The notes beneath the pieces were generated by a model. That model saw nothing but the letters and a program-made list of their open reading frames with translations. It was not told the origin of the DNA and did no database searches. 64,000 nucleotides of DNA from the NCBI RefSeq assembly GCF_001885735.1, contig NZ_JXKG01000005.1, forward strand, positions 77,743 through 141,742, read 5' to 3'. The position numbers were made by a program, and so were the translations under genes. Source of the stretch: Enterococcus canintestini. GTDB lineage: Bacteria > Bacillota > Bacilli > Lactobacillales > Enterococcaceae. Shown here in pieces: positions 54,422-64,000 of this stretch (position 1 is its first letter; each line of letters begins with the position of its first letter).

Positions 54422-55273
54422 ATGGAGATCATTGAAAAAGCACCTGCAAAAATCAACCTAGGTTTAGACGTTTTATACAAACGCCCAGATGGCTATCATG
54501 AATTAGAGATGGTCATGGCTAGTGTTGATTTAGCAGACCGTTTGACAATAGAAGAGCTGCCAGAAGATCGTATCATCGTTGAAACCAATAAAGCCTTTTT
54601 ACCGGTGGATAGACGTAACAATGTTTATCAAGCAGCTCAATTATTAAAAGAACGCTGTAATATTCAAAAAGGTGTTAAAATTGCGATACAAAAACAAATA
54701 CCGGTTGCAGCAGGTCTAGGTGGTGGCAGTAGTGATACGGCAGCGGCCCTTAGAGGAATGAACCGACTCTGGAATCTTGGATTAAGTAATGATACGTTAG
54801 TTGAAATTGGGGTTAAAATTGGCACGGATGTTCCTTATTGTCTTTATGGCACCACCTCTTTTGTTGGAGGCAAAGGTGAGATTGTGGCTCCGATTAAACC
54901 CATGCCGCCATGTTGGGTAGTGTTGGTAAAACCGCGCATTAGCGTTTCAACCCGCACAGTTTTTCCAAAAGTGGATGTTACGAAGATCCATCATCCTAAT
55001 ATCGCTGCCTTGCGTACTGCAATTGCTGCAGGCGATTACCAACAGATGATTGCCAATATGGGCAATAGTTTGGAAGATATTACAATTGAGCGCCATCCAG
55101 TCATTCAACAAATCAAAGATCGCATGATGAAATATGGTGCAGATGTTGCTTTAATGAGTGGCAGTGGTCCAACTTGCTTTGCATTATGTCAAAAACATTC
55201 CCGCGCCCAACGAATTTATAATGCGTTAAAGGGTTTTTGTGACGAGGTTTACTTGGTACGAACATTACGATAA
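54422..55273 (+). CDS. ispE: 4-diphosphocytidyl-2-C-methyl-D-erythritol kinase IspE
   Basis: The 283-aa GHMP kinase begins EKAPAKINLGLDVLYKRPDGYHELEMVMASVDLADRL, the IspE signature. It has the ATP loop PVAAGLGGGSSDTAAALRGMNRLW and a C-terminal LMSGSGPTCFAL. IspE belongs to the MEP isoprenoid route. Enterococci make isoprenoids by mevalonate and keep ispE without the rest of the MEP genes, so its role there is unclear. No other MEP gene is in the window. The ATG at 54422 follows AGGTAGGTGG; the frame is open back to 54353 but has no better start. Confidence 0.94.
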   Translation: MEIIEKAPAKINLGLDVLYKRPDGYHELEMVMASVDLADRLTIEELPEDRIIVETNKAFLPVDRRNNVYQAAQLLKERCNIQKGVKIAIQKQIPVAAGLGGGSSDTAAALRGMNRLWNLGLSNDTLVEIGVKIGTDVPYCLYGTTSFVGGKGEIVAPIKPMPPCWVVLVKPRISVSTRTVFPKVDVTKIHHPNIAALRTAIAAGDYQQMIANMGNSLEDITIERHPVIQQIKDRMMKYGADVALMSGSGPTCFALCQKHSRAQRIYNALKGFCDEVYLVRTLR

Positions 55274-55283
55274 TAACAGAGTG

Positions 55284-55319
55284 AAAGTTTCAGTGAGAGT
55301 ATCTCACTGAAACTTTTTT
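55284..55319 (+). terminator. Terminator of ispE
   Basis: AAAGTTTCAGTGAG pairs perfectly with CTCACTGAAACTTT around five bases, then T-run. From 55320 to 55516 there is an AT-rich region that must hold the cas promoter; I see no box pair I would defend. Confidence 0.93.
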
Positions 55320-55516
55320 ATCATAGATAGTAGTAAAAACTTACTCAATATCTGCTTGTTTTATAAAAAATTTCACTGTCTAATGAGTGTGAAGTTGAAT
55401 TATAAATAACTAGTTAATGTTTTTCTTTTGGAAATAAAAGATTTTGAGGTATCATTATTTTAACGAGTTCATTATGAATAACATCATAATCAAATAGAAC
55501 AAATGAGGTGAAAACG

Positions 55517-56278
55517 ATGCGTTTTAAGATTAATTTGGAATTTGTTTCGCTTTTGGAAGATTCAACTATGCCCATAAAGTATCATAGTTATTTTCTTTCG
55601 TTATTGAAACGTGGTCTTGAGCAAGCAGCCCCGGAAGTTTATCACGAGTTATATGAAACCAATCAACAAAAATTATTTTCTCAAGCTGTTTTTTTTAAAG
55701 CTGCGGTTTTTGAAAAAGAGCGAATTTTATTAAAATCGCCTAATGTAACTTATTTATTTTCTACTTCTCAAGCTGATTTAGCCATGGCTGTCTACAATGG
55801 CTTTATTTATTTGAAAGAATTGAAAGCGCTACCTTTTTGTGAAGGGTTGAAAATTCAAGTAAAATCCATTGCACCCATTTATCAGGTACCAATTAGAGAA
55901 AACGAAGTGATTTTTCAAGCTGTTTCTCCAATTTTAGCACGAGATCACAACCAAGAAACGCGAAAAGATTGGTTTTTGGATTTTAAAGATGAAAGATATG
56001 CTGCTGTTTTAAAACAAAATTTAAAAAACCGTCTCGAACCAGAATTAGGGCGTAGTGTCAATTTTGATATCGACAATTTAACAATCGAGCCTGTAAGGAT
56101 GAAAAAGACAGTAACAAAAGCCTATGAAAAATATTATCAAGGGGGGATTGGTCAGATTAAATTGGTGGGAGAACCATATTTGTTGAATATCATCCGCGAT
56201 GTGGGGCTGGGAAGCAAGACAGGCTTATACTTCGGATTTTTGAATCAAGTACAACAAGGTGGTGAAAAAAATGAGTGA
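55517..56278 (+). CDS. cas6: CRISPR pre-crRNA endonuclease Cas6
   Basis: The 253-aa protein is a Cas6 RAMP nuclease that cuts the CRISPR transcript within the repeat. It starts MRFKINLEFVSLLEDSTMPIKYHSYFLSLLKRGLE with the ferredoxin-like fold and a candidate catalytic His near residue 23. The C-terminal Gly-rich loop reads IIRDVGLGSKTGLYFGFL. The ATG at 55517 has GAGGTG six bases upstream; a GTG inside that site (55508) is unlikely. It is the first gene of the operon and overlaps cas8 by 8 bp. Confidence 0.93.
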   Translation: MRFKINLEFVSLLEDSTMPIKYHSYFLSLLKRGLEQAAPEVYHELYETNQQKLFSQAVFFKAAVFEKERILLKSPNVTYLFSTSQADLAMAVYNGFIYLKELKALPFCEGLKIQVKSIAPIYQVPIRENEVIFQAVSPILARDHNQETRKDWFLDFKDERYAAVLKQNLKNRLEPELGRSVNFDIDNLTIEPVRMKKTVTKAYEKYYQGGIGQIKLVGEPYLLNIIRDVGLGSKTGLYFGFLNQVQQGGEKNE

Positions 56279-57942
56279 ATTAGCTGAAAATGACATCATC
56301 GAATTTCGCTTAAATTCTTGGCTGGAGAATGCAGCAATCTGTGGCTTAGTAAATATTTTAGGGGAAGACCATGTGACGATTAAAAATCAGAGTATTGAGG
56401 TTCCCTTATCAGAATTTGTCAATTTTGAAGAAGTATACTTCAACTATTTTGCGAAACAATATGAAAAATTATCCTCTTTTACAAAAATTCTCGCTTATGA
56501 AGCTGAAATGACACGACAACAACAAGATAACTTTAGCCATTTTACAAGAAAAGATTATGATCGCTTACAAAAATACTTAACCGACTTGAAGCGATATGGC
56601 ACGAGTAACAGTTATAAAGCAGTTTATCCCCTAATTGAATCTTCTGTTGATATTGAGGGACTGCTAAAAAGTATCAAGCTAGATAAGTTGAAAAAAAATG
56701 AACTTGAGCAAAATAGAGAACAAGTTGTTGAAAGGGTTAAAAAGTTATATGAACAATTAGATAAGGTTTACGTCTATTTTAAAAGAGCAGATGTGCAACG
56801 TTATTTACCTGCTAAAATTCAAATTTATTCCGTCATTAATAAAGGTTATAGCGATGTCTCTTTTTTAAATCGCCAAGAAAGTAAAGGGGATTTTTTTGAG
56901 AAATATCATCAATATTTTGTTTCGTTCATGATGAACTACTTAAATGAAGAGCATAAAAAAGATAAATTGACTTGTTCAAATTGTCATCGGCCAATAAAAA
57001 AAGGAGACATATCGTACAGCTTCATAAATCAAGCCGGCTATGACGCAAATCGTAAGCAGAGTAACGCATGGGATTTTAACAATGATCTTTATATGTGTCC
57101 AATATGTCGGTTAATGTATACCTGTATTCCTGCAGGTTTTACGTATGTATATAATCAAGGATTATTTGTGAACGACAATCATACCCTCCAATCTTTAATA
57201 GATGTTAATAAAGGGATTCGTCTAAATGTTTTGGAGTTGAATAAGACAGATGTTCGATCCAAAAATACTTATGCGGCACTAATTCGAACCTTGCAAGATC
57301 AAATGAATCGTCAAAGTCGCAAAGAAATTCAAGATATTCAAGTAATTCGTTATGAAAATGAGCGCTATTACTTTAATCTATTGCCCAAACATATTTTACG
57401 AACAATCAATATGTCCAAAGAAAAATTACCGCAACTGTTTAATGCCGGCTTTACGTTAAATAGTGAGTCACATTATTTATATCCAGAGGTAGTAGATTCT
57501 TTAATGAATAATACTAATCTATTTCGTTTAATTCATCAGGTTTTACGCGTAAAAGCCACCGGTGGGCAAGTGTATACAAGTAGTAATCAAATCATGAAAA
57601 TGATTGAAATTAATCAAAACTTTTTGAAGGAGTTGATTCAGATGACACCACTAGAACCACAAGAGTTAGAAAGAATACGACGGGATGGTTATTTTTTCAA
57701 AAAAGAATACGCAAATAAACGTAAAGGTGATTCTGTTGGATTACGGTTGTTGAATGCTTTAAAAGTCAATGATAGAAATGCTTTTATGGATATCTTGCTC
57801 AATAGTTATATGTATCTAAATAAGCAAGTCCCGCATTACTTTACGGAAGTTTTTTCTGATGATGAACATTACAAAACAATTGGTTATTGTTTTGTTACGG
57901 GGATGATTGGTGAAGCGCACAATGCAGAAGGAGGAAATGAAA

Positions 57943-57950
<8 letters not shown>
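56271..57950 (+). CDS. cas8b1: Type I-B Cascade large subunit Cas8b1 (Cst1, CXXC-CXXC type)
   Basis: The 559-aa protein is the large subunit that recognises the PAM in type I-B Cascade. The identifying feature is a pair of CxxC motifs: TCSNCHRPI (Cys235, Cys238) and MCPICRLMYTCIPAGFTYVY (Cys276, Cys279), the Cst1 CXXC-CXXC signature and probably a zinc site. The N-terminal part (FRLNSWLENAAICGLVNILG) also fits. The ATG at 56271 has GGTGG upstream. It overlaps cas6 and cas7 by 8 bp each. Cas8 proteins diverge fast, so the family call rests on this motif and on the Cst2-type Cas7 next to it. Confidence 0.88.
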
Positions 57951-59580
<1,630 letters not shown>

Positions 59581-59581
<1 letters not shown>

Positions 59582-61851
59582 TGGAATATTTAGCAAAATC
59601 TGCTGGAGAAACAATTATTCAACATACAGAAAATTTGTTGAAAAACTACGACCTTTTAAAAAAGTATTATCCGGAGATTCCAGTAAATTGGAGTCTCCTT
59701 CGTCTTATTTGTAAATATCATGATTTAGGGAAAATCAATGAATTATTTCAGCAAAAAATCAGGGAAGGTACGATGAAAAAAGAAGGGGAGATTCCCCATG
59801 CATTACTAAGCATTGCTTTGTTACCGGTAAAGGAATTAAAAAAAGTTTATGGTGTTGCTGACGTAAAAGCCATGACGTATGCCATTGCATTGCATCATGA
59901 ACGTGACTTTTCTCAGCTTACTAAAGACCAATATGATAATGAGATAGCAAAGTTACAGGTTCCAGCAAAACATTTTCCTTTTTCTGAGTTAGGTTTACCT
60001 TTCCCCAATGAAATCAAACGCCCTGATGCGCGCTTTTATCGATTTTTACATCGACCTAGTAGTAAAGATGATTATTTTAAATTATATGTCATGCTTAAGG
60101 GCTTACTTAATCGTATTGATTATGCAGCTAGTGGGGATTATCCGGTTGAGTATCCAGCTAACTTTTTAAGTCATAATATGAGTCGGGTGTTAAATGGCTG
60201 GAAACAAAAATCTCCCACCGGCACAGCTGATTGGAACGAGATGCAAAAGTATGTTGAACAACATCAAAATGATAATTTGATTGTGATTGGCCAGACTGGA
60301 TTAGGTAAAACAGAAGCGGGGCTACTATGGCTTGGTGATAACAAAGGATTTTTCACCTTACCTTTACGCGCAGCAATCAATGCTATTTATACACGAATTC
60401 GTGATGGTATTGCAGATAAAGCAAACTATCAACAACAAGTCGGGATTCTCCATTCTGATAGTTTAGCTGTTTTATTAGCAGAAGATAGTGAGAATGAGGT
60501 AGTTGAATTAGATCAGTTAGCGAATTACTTAAACGAAACACGCAGCTGGTCTTTACCGTTAACGGTCACAACTTTGGATCAAACCTTTGATTTTGTTTAT
60601 CACTATGCAGGATTTGAGAAAAAGTTAGCAACTTTTGCTTATTCAAAAGTAGTGATTGATGAAATTCAAATGTATTCCCCAGATTTATTGGCTTATTTAT
60701 TAAAAGGATTAAAAGAAATTCAAGATTTTGGTGGTAAGTTTTTAGTGATGACGGCCACTTTACCGGCATATTTATTGGATTTATTTCAATCACAAGGACT
60801 AAAGTGGGAAATGAGAGAGCAGCCATTTCTGGATGAAGATTTATTAGAACGCCACTATTTGCAGCTGATAAAAGATAATCTATCAGCAGAAATGGTTGCA
60901 AAACTGTATCAAAAGGGCAAGCTTTTAGTTATTTGCAATACAGTCAGAAAAGCTAAGGAAGTGTATCAAGAATTAAGCACACTTTTGCCTAAGGTAGAAA
61001 TTCAATTAATTCACAGCCAATTTATTCGTAAAGATCGGCAACAAAAAGAACAGGAGATTATGGAATTTGCGCAATCAAATCAAGCTGGAATTTGGATTGC
61101 GACACAGGTTGTGGAGGCTTCACTGGATATCGATTTTGATTTATTAATCACAGAGTTATCAGAATTGAATGGCCTTTTTCAGCGGATGGGACGTTGCTAT
61201 CGAAAACGTTCACTGGTAAATCGTAACAAACCAAACGTATATGTTTTTGATGGAGGAGATAATTTCACCAGCGGCATTAGTAAAAGTGAATATTCCATTG
61301 TTCATGACGAAATCTTTTCACTATCCAAGAAAGCTTTGCGCAGCAGAGAAGACGGCATTTTAAACGAACATGAAAAGATGAGCTTAATTGCGGCAACTTA
61401 TACTACAGAGGCATTAAAAGAGACGAGCTATTACCATCAAATCAAAACGATGTTAGCGTGGCTGAGTGTAACTGAAAATGATGACAAAAGTGAAAAAGAA
61501 GTCAAACGACTTTTTCGAAATATCCAATCACGAGCGATTATTCCACGAAAAATTTATGACGATTTTACGACAGAAATTAATGAGTGCGTAAGAGTGTTAA
61601 CCCTAACTTCAAAAGAAATTTCACAACAGTTTAAGGAAAATCCTAGCATTATTCGCCGCATTTACCGCTCAAAATTAGATGACTATAAAATCTCTATTGC
61701 TGAATGGTTATTTATTAAGTGCGCACAACAAAATCAAGTTCAATTCAAAGAAATTGGTAAATATGAGGGCTTTTATATCGTCGATGGAAAATACGCAAAA
61801 GATTATGGATTTGAAACATTGCACGGTGTAGAGGAAGATCGATTTTTTTAG
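59581..61851 (+). CDS. cas3: CRISPR helicase-nuclease Cas3
   Basis: The 756-aa protein unwinds and degrades target DNA after Cascade binding. The N-terminal HD nuclease has HTENLL, YHDLGK (His47-Asp48), PHALLS and ALHHERD. The helicase has Walker A GQTGLGKTE (237-245), motif II VIDEIQMY, motif III MTATLP, a QVVEASLDIDFD segment and motif VI QRMGRCYRKR. All HD and helicase residues I can check are present, so it looks functional. HD and helicase are fused, as in most type I systems. Confidence 0.96.
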
Positions 61852-61861
61852 GGGAATGACG

Positions 61862-62350
61862 ATGAAAATTACTGGCAATATGATTAATTATTATTTTGTA
61901 TGTCCGCGGAAATTATGGTTGTTTTCACAAGGCTTGCAATACGAGGAAGAAAACGAAAACGTTCAATTAGGTAAATTACTTGATACGAGCAGTTATAAAG
62001 GAAAACGTAAGCAAGTAATGTTAGATGGAACTATTAATATTGATTTTTTAGAGAAGTGGGAAATTTTACATGAAGTCAAAAAGTCACGAGCTATTGAGCC
62101 TGCTGCTATTTGGCAATTACGGTATTATTTGTACTATCTGCAAAAAAAGGACATTCCCGTTAAAAAAGGATATTTAGATTATCCAAAATTAAAAGAAAGA
62201 ATTGAAGTAACTTTAGAACAAGATGACATAATGGAATTAGAAAAAATTTTACAACATATTCAGGAAATAATAGTCCAATCACAGCCACCAGAAATTGTAA
62301 AAAAGAAAATTTGTTCAAAATGCGCCTATTACGAATATTGTTTTATTTAG
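61862..62350 (+). CDS. cas4: CRISPR adaptation nuclease Cas4
   Basis: The 162-aa protein is a compact Cas4 with one N-terminal cysteine in FVCPRKLWLFSQG and three C-terminal cysteines in CSKCAYYEYC, which hold an iron-sulfur cluster. The RecB-like nuclease core has ILHEVKKSRAIEPAAIWQLRYYLYYL with the E-V-K triad. Cas4 trims prespacers and helps choose the PAM. The ATG at 61862 has AGGGG 7 bases upstream. It sits 10 bp after cas3. Confidence 0.95.
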   Translation: MKITGNMINYYFVCPRKLWLFSQGLQYEEENENVQLGKLLDTSSYKGKRKQVMLDGTINIDFLEKWEILHEVKKSRAIEPAAIWQLRYYLYYLQKKDIPVKKGYLDYPKLKERIEVTLEQDDIMELEKILQHIQEIIVQSQPPEIVKKKICSKCAYYEYCFI

Positions 62351-62361
62351 GAGGTGAGATA

Positions 62362-63351
62362 TTGGAAAGTTATTACCTATATTCAAGCGGCACATTAAGT
62401 CGAAAGGATAATGTCGTTCGCATGGAAACGGCAGATGGTCGCAAAAAAGATTTAAAGATTGAAATGACTAGGGACTTATATTTATTTGGGGAAGTAACGA
62501 CAAATACAAAGTGTTTGAGCTATTTATCTGAAATGAAAATTCCAGTTCACTTCTTTAACTATTATGGCTACTACACTGGAACTTTTTATCCTAGAGAAAA
62601 AAATGTATCAGGAAAATTACTTGTAGAGCAGGTTACTCATTCTGTAGAAGCAGAGAAACGAATTACTTTAGCACAAAAATTTGTTGAAGGTGCAACAGCA
62701 AACAATTTGCGTAATCTGCAGTATTATAGGAGAAGAGGAAAAGAAGTAGGTGAACAAATATCGAGTATCGAAGCGGTGAGAAAAAGGATATATCGTACAA
62801 CTGAAATCGATGAGTTAATGGGAATAGAAGGAAACATTCCTCAGATTTACTATAGTGCTTGGGAAACAATATTGAACAATCAAATTGAATTCAAAGCCAG
62901 AGTGCGAAGACCACCTGATAATATGGTGAATTCTTTACTTTCTTATCTCAATATGTTGACCTATAGTGCTTGTTTATCTGAAATTTACGTGAGTCAGTTA
63001 AATCCGACTATTAGTTATCTCCACAGTAATTCAGAGAGAAGGTTCTCACTAGCTTTAGATATTTCTGAAATTTTTAAGCCGTTAATTGTAGACCGTTTGA
63101 TTTTTTCTTTAATTAACAAAAAGATCATCAGTGAAAAAGATTTTGAAAAAGGATCGATGGGAAATTACTTGAAGCAAAATGCCCAGCAAAAAGTGTTACG
63201 TCAGTTTGATGAGCGATTAAATAAGACAATTAGGCATCGAGAGCTCAAAAGAAATGTTTCTTATCGCAGACTAATGCGTTTGGAATGTTATAAGTTAATT
63301 AAACATTTTATGCACGATAAGGAATATGAACCTTTTAGAATTTGGTGGTGA
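62362..63351 (+). CDS. cas1: CRISPR integrase Cas1
   Basis: The 329-aa integrase starts LESYYLYSSGTLSRKDNVVRMETADGRKKDLKIE, as in type I-B Cas1. It has YLFGEVTTNTKCLSYLSEMKIPVHFFNYYGYYTGTFYP and, later, NMLTYSACLSEIYVSQLNPTISYLHSNSERRFSLALDISEIFKPLIVDRLIF with the metal-binding Glu, His and Asp. The start is a TTG at 62362, supported by AGGAGGTGA 4-7 bases upstream; there is no ATG nearby in frame except one inside cas4. It makes new spacers with Cas2. Confidence 0.96.
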   Translation: MESYYLYSSGTLSRKDNVVRMETADGRKKDLKIEMTRDLYLFGEVTTNTKCLSYLSEMKIPVHFFNYYGYYTGTFYPREKNVSGKLLVEQVTHSVEAEKRITLAQKFVEGATANNLRNLQYYRRRGKEVGEQISSIEAVRKRIYRTTEIDELMGIEGNIPQIYYSAWETILNNQIEFKARVRRPPDNMVNSLLSYLNMLTYSACLSEIYVSQLNPTISYLHSNSERRFSLALDISEIFKPLIVDRLIFSLINKKIISEKDFEKGSMGNYLKQNAQQKVLRQFDERLNKTIRHRELKRNVSYRRLMRLECYKLIKHFMHDKEYEPFRIWW

Positions 63352-63355
63352 ATCT

Positions 63356-63637
63356 ATGTATATAATCTTAGTATATGATATTTCATTAGAGATGAACGGT
63401 GCGCGGGTTTTAAATAGAGTCTTTAAAATTTGTAAAAAGTATTTAACCCATATTCAAAAATCCGTTTTTGAAGGAGAAATCACACCTGCAAAACTAAAAA
63501 AATTGGAACAGGAATTAAAGGAATATATACGAGATGATCTGGATTCTGTTCTAATTTTTAAAAACTCTAATAAACGATGGTTAACAAAAGAGTATATTGG
63601 TATAGATAATTCAGATATTCTCTCTAATTTTTTTTGA
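63356..63637 (+). CDS. cas2: CRISPR adaptation protein Cas2
   Basis: The 93-aa protein starts MYIILVYDISLEMNGARVLNRVFKICKKYLTHIQKSVFEGEI. This has the beta-alpha-beta core with the conserved Asp in YDIS and QKSVFEG. It bridges Cas1 dimers. The ATG at 63356 has GGTGG upstream and follows cas1 by 4 bp; a longer reading lies within cas1. It is the last gene before the leader. Confidence 0.96.
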   Translation: MYIILVYDISLEMNGARVLNRVFKICKKYLTHIQKSVFEGEITPAKLKKLEQELKEYIRDDLDSVLIFKNSNKRWLTKEYIGIDNSDILSNFF

Positions 63638-63828
63638 ACTTCTAATCAATCTGTCAATGGGTAATAACCGATAAATCCTGTAGTTATGACGACAGGCAGA
63701 GAATCCAATTCAAAAGAGGATTCTTAATATTATTTCTTGTTATTTTTGAAAAGAAAATTAATAAATTTTCTTGGGTAGACAGATAACCACTTTACTACCC
63801 TTTGTATAACTTCAGTTGAGCTTGCGGG
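63638..63828 (+). promoter_or_regulatory. CRISPR leader
   Basis: This is an AT-rich 191-bp region between cas2 and the first repeat. It includes an AGAATCC/GGATTCT stem at 63701-63726 that may end the cas transcript, then TTTGTATAACTTCAGTTGAG just before the array. It should contain the array promoter and the integration signal, judged only from position. Confidence 0.75.
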
Positions 63829-64000
63829 GTACAAATCTAAAAATAGTGGAATGTAAATTGAGTTTGGCTTGTGGGCACATGAAGGAACGGCAAATGTACA
63901 AATCTAAAAATAGTGGAATGTAAATTTACAAAAGCATTACTAATCGAGAAAGTGGGTGAAGGTACAAATCTAAAAATAGTGGAATGTAAATGTTTTAAAA
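63829..64000 (+). CRISPR. CRISPR array, start (three repeats, continues past the window)
   Basis: Three identical 30-bp repeats begin GTACAAATCTAAAAATAG and end GGAATGTAAAT, at 63829-63858, 63896-63925 and 63962-63991. Spacers are 37 bp (63859-63895) and 36 bp (63926-63961), and a third spacer is cut by the window end. Repeat length and spacer size fit type I-B. The last eight bases, ATGTAAAT, resemble the ATTGAAAN handle of I-B crRNAs. Because all three copies are identical and next to the leader, this is the growing end of the array. Confidence 0.97.

Overview
The window looks like chromosomal DNA from a low-GC Gram-positive coccus of the Enterococcaceae (Enterococcus or a close relative such as Vagococcus). 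The support is the combination of WxL/DUF916 cell-surface clusters with Mga-type regulators, MprF, an isolated ispE, RNase Y, lactic-acid-bacterial trehalose-6-phosphate phosphorolysis genes, strong GGAGG ribosome sites and enterococcus-like intergenic repeats. I found no rRNA, tRNA, transposase or phage gene.

Layout. (1) 1-10.2 kb: an ABC importer for an oligosaccharide (two permeases and a lipoprotein), a YesL-like membrane protein, a YesM/YesN two-component pair, a GH1 glycosidase and a ROK sugar kinase, all on the plus strand. (2) 10.2-13.6 kb: a patchwork with an Rgg-type regulator, a 54-aa membrane peptide, a GNAT acetyltransferase, two broken or startless small genes and several hairpins and repeats. 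(3) 13.6-21.1 kb: three alpha-mannosidases (GH92, GH125, GH38) around a GntR/LacI-type regulator, with matching operator candidates and a perfect cre site in the divergent promoter region. With region 1 this resembles a host N-glycan/mannan utilisation system. (4) 21.3-23.1 kb: rny. (5) 23.2-41.3 kb: a surface-protein island with two Mga-like regulators, four DUF916-type proteins, five WxL or WxL-like proteins (one of about 1300 aa, one with a choice-of-anchor A domain), two small proteins with degenerate sortase signals, and a flavoprotein that has lost the family's redox cysteine. (6) 41.3-45.6 kb: a CapA-like protein and MprF. (7) 45.5-52.1 kb: a complete trehalose module: TreR, beta-phosphoglucomutase, GH65 phosphorylase and the EIIBCA transporter, with TreR palindromes and cre sites. 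(8) 52.1-55.3 kb: a repeat copy, a glutathione-reductase-like flavoprotein, Hsp20 and ispE. (9) 55.5-64 kb: a complete type I-B CRISPR-Cas operon (cas6-cas8b1-cas7-cas5-cas3-cas4-cas1-cas2), a leader and the first three repeats of an array that runs off the window.

How the genes fit together. The ABC importer probably brings in oligosaccharides whose alpha-mannose caps are cut by GH92/GH125/GH38. YesMN and the GntR/LacI regulator would sense substrate and CcpA would impose carbon-catabolite control. In the trehalose module, the PTS makes trehalose 6-phosphate, the GH65 enzyme phosphorolyses it, and PgmB recycles beta-glucose 1-phosphate. The WxL/DUF916/small anchored proteins are expected to form non-covalent complexes on peptidoglycan. 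Function assignments rest on reading the proteins by eye; no database search was run.
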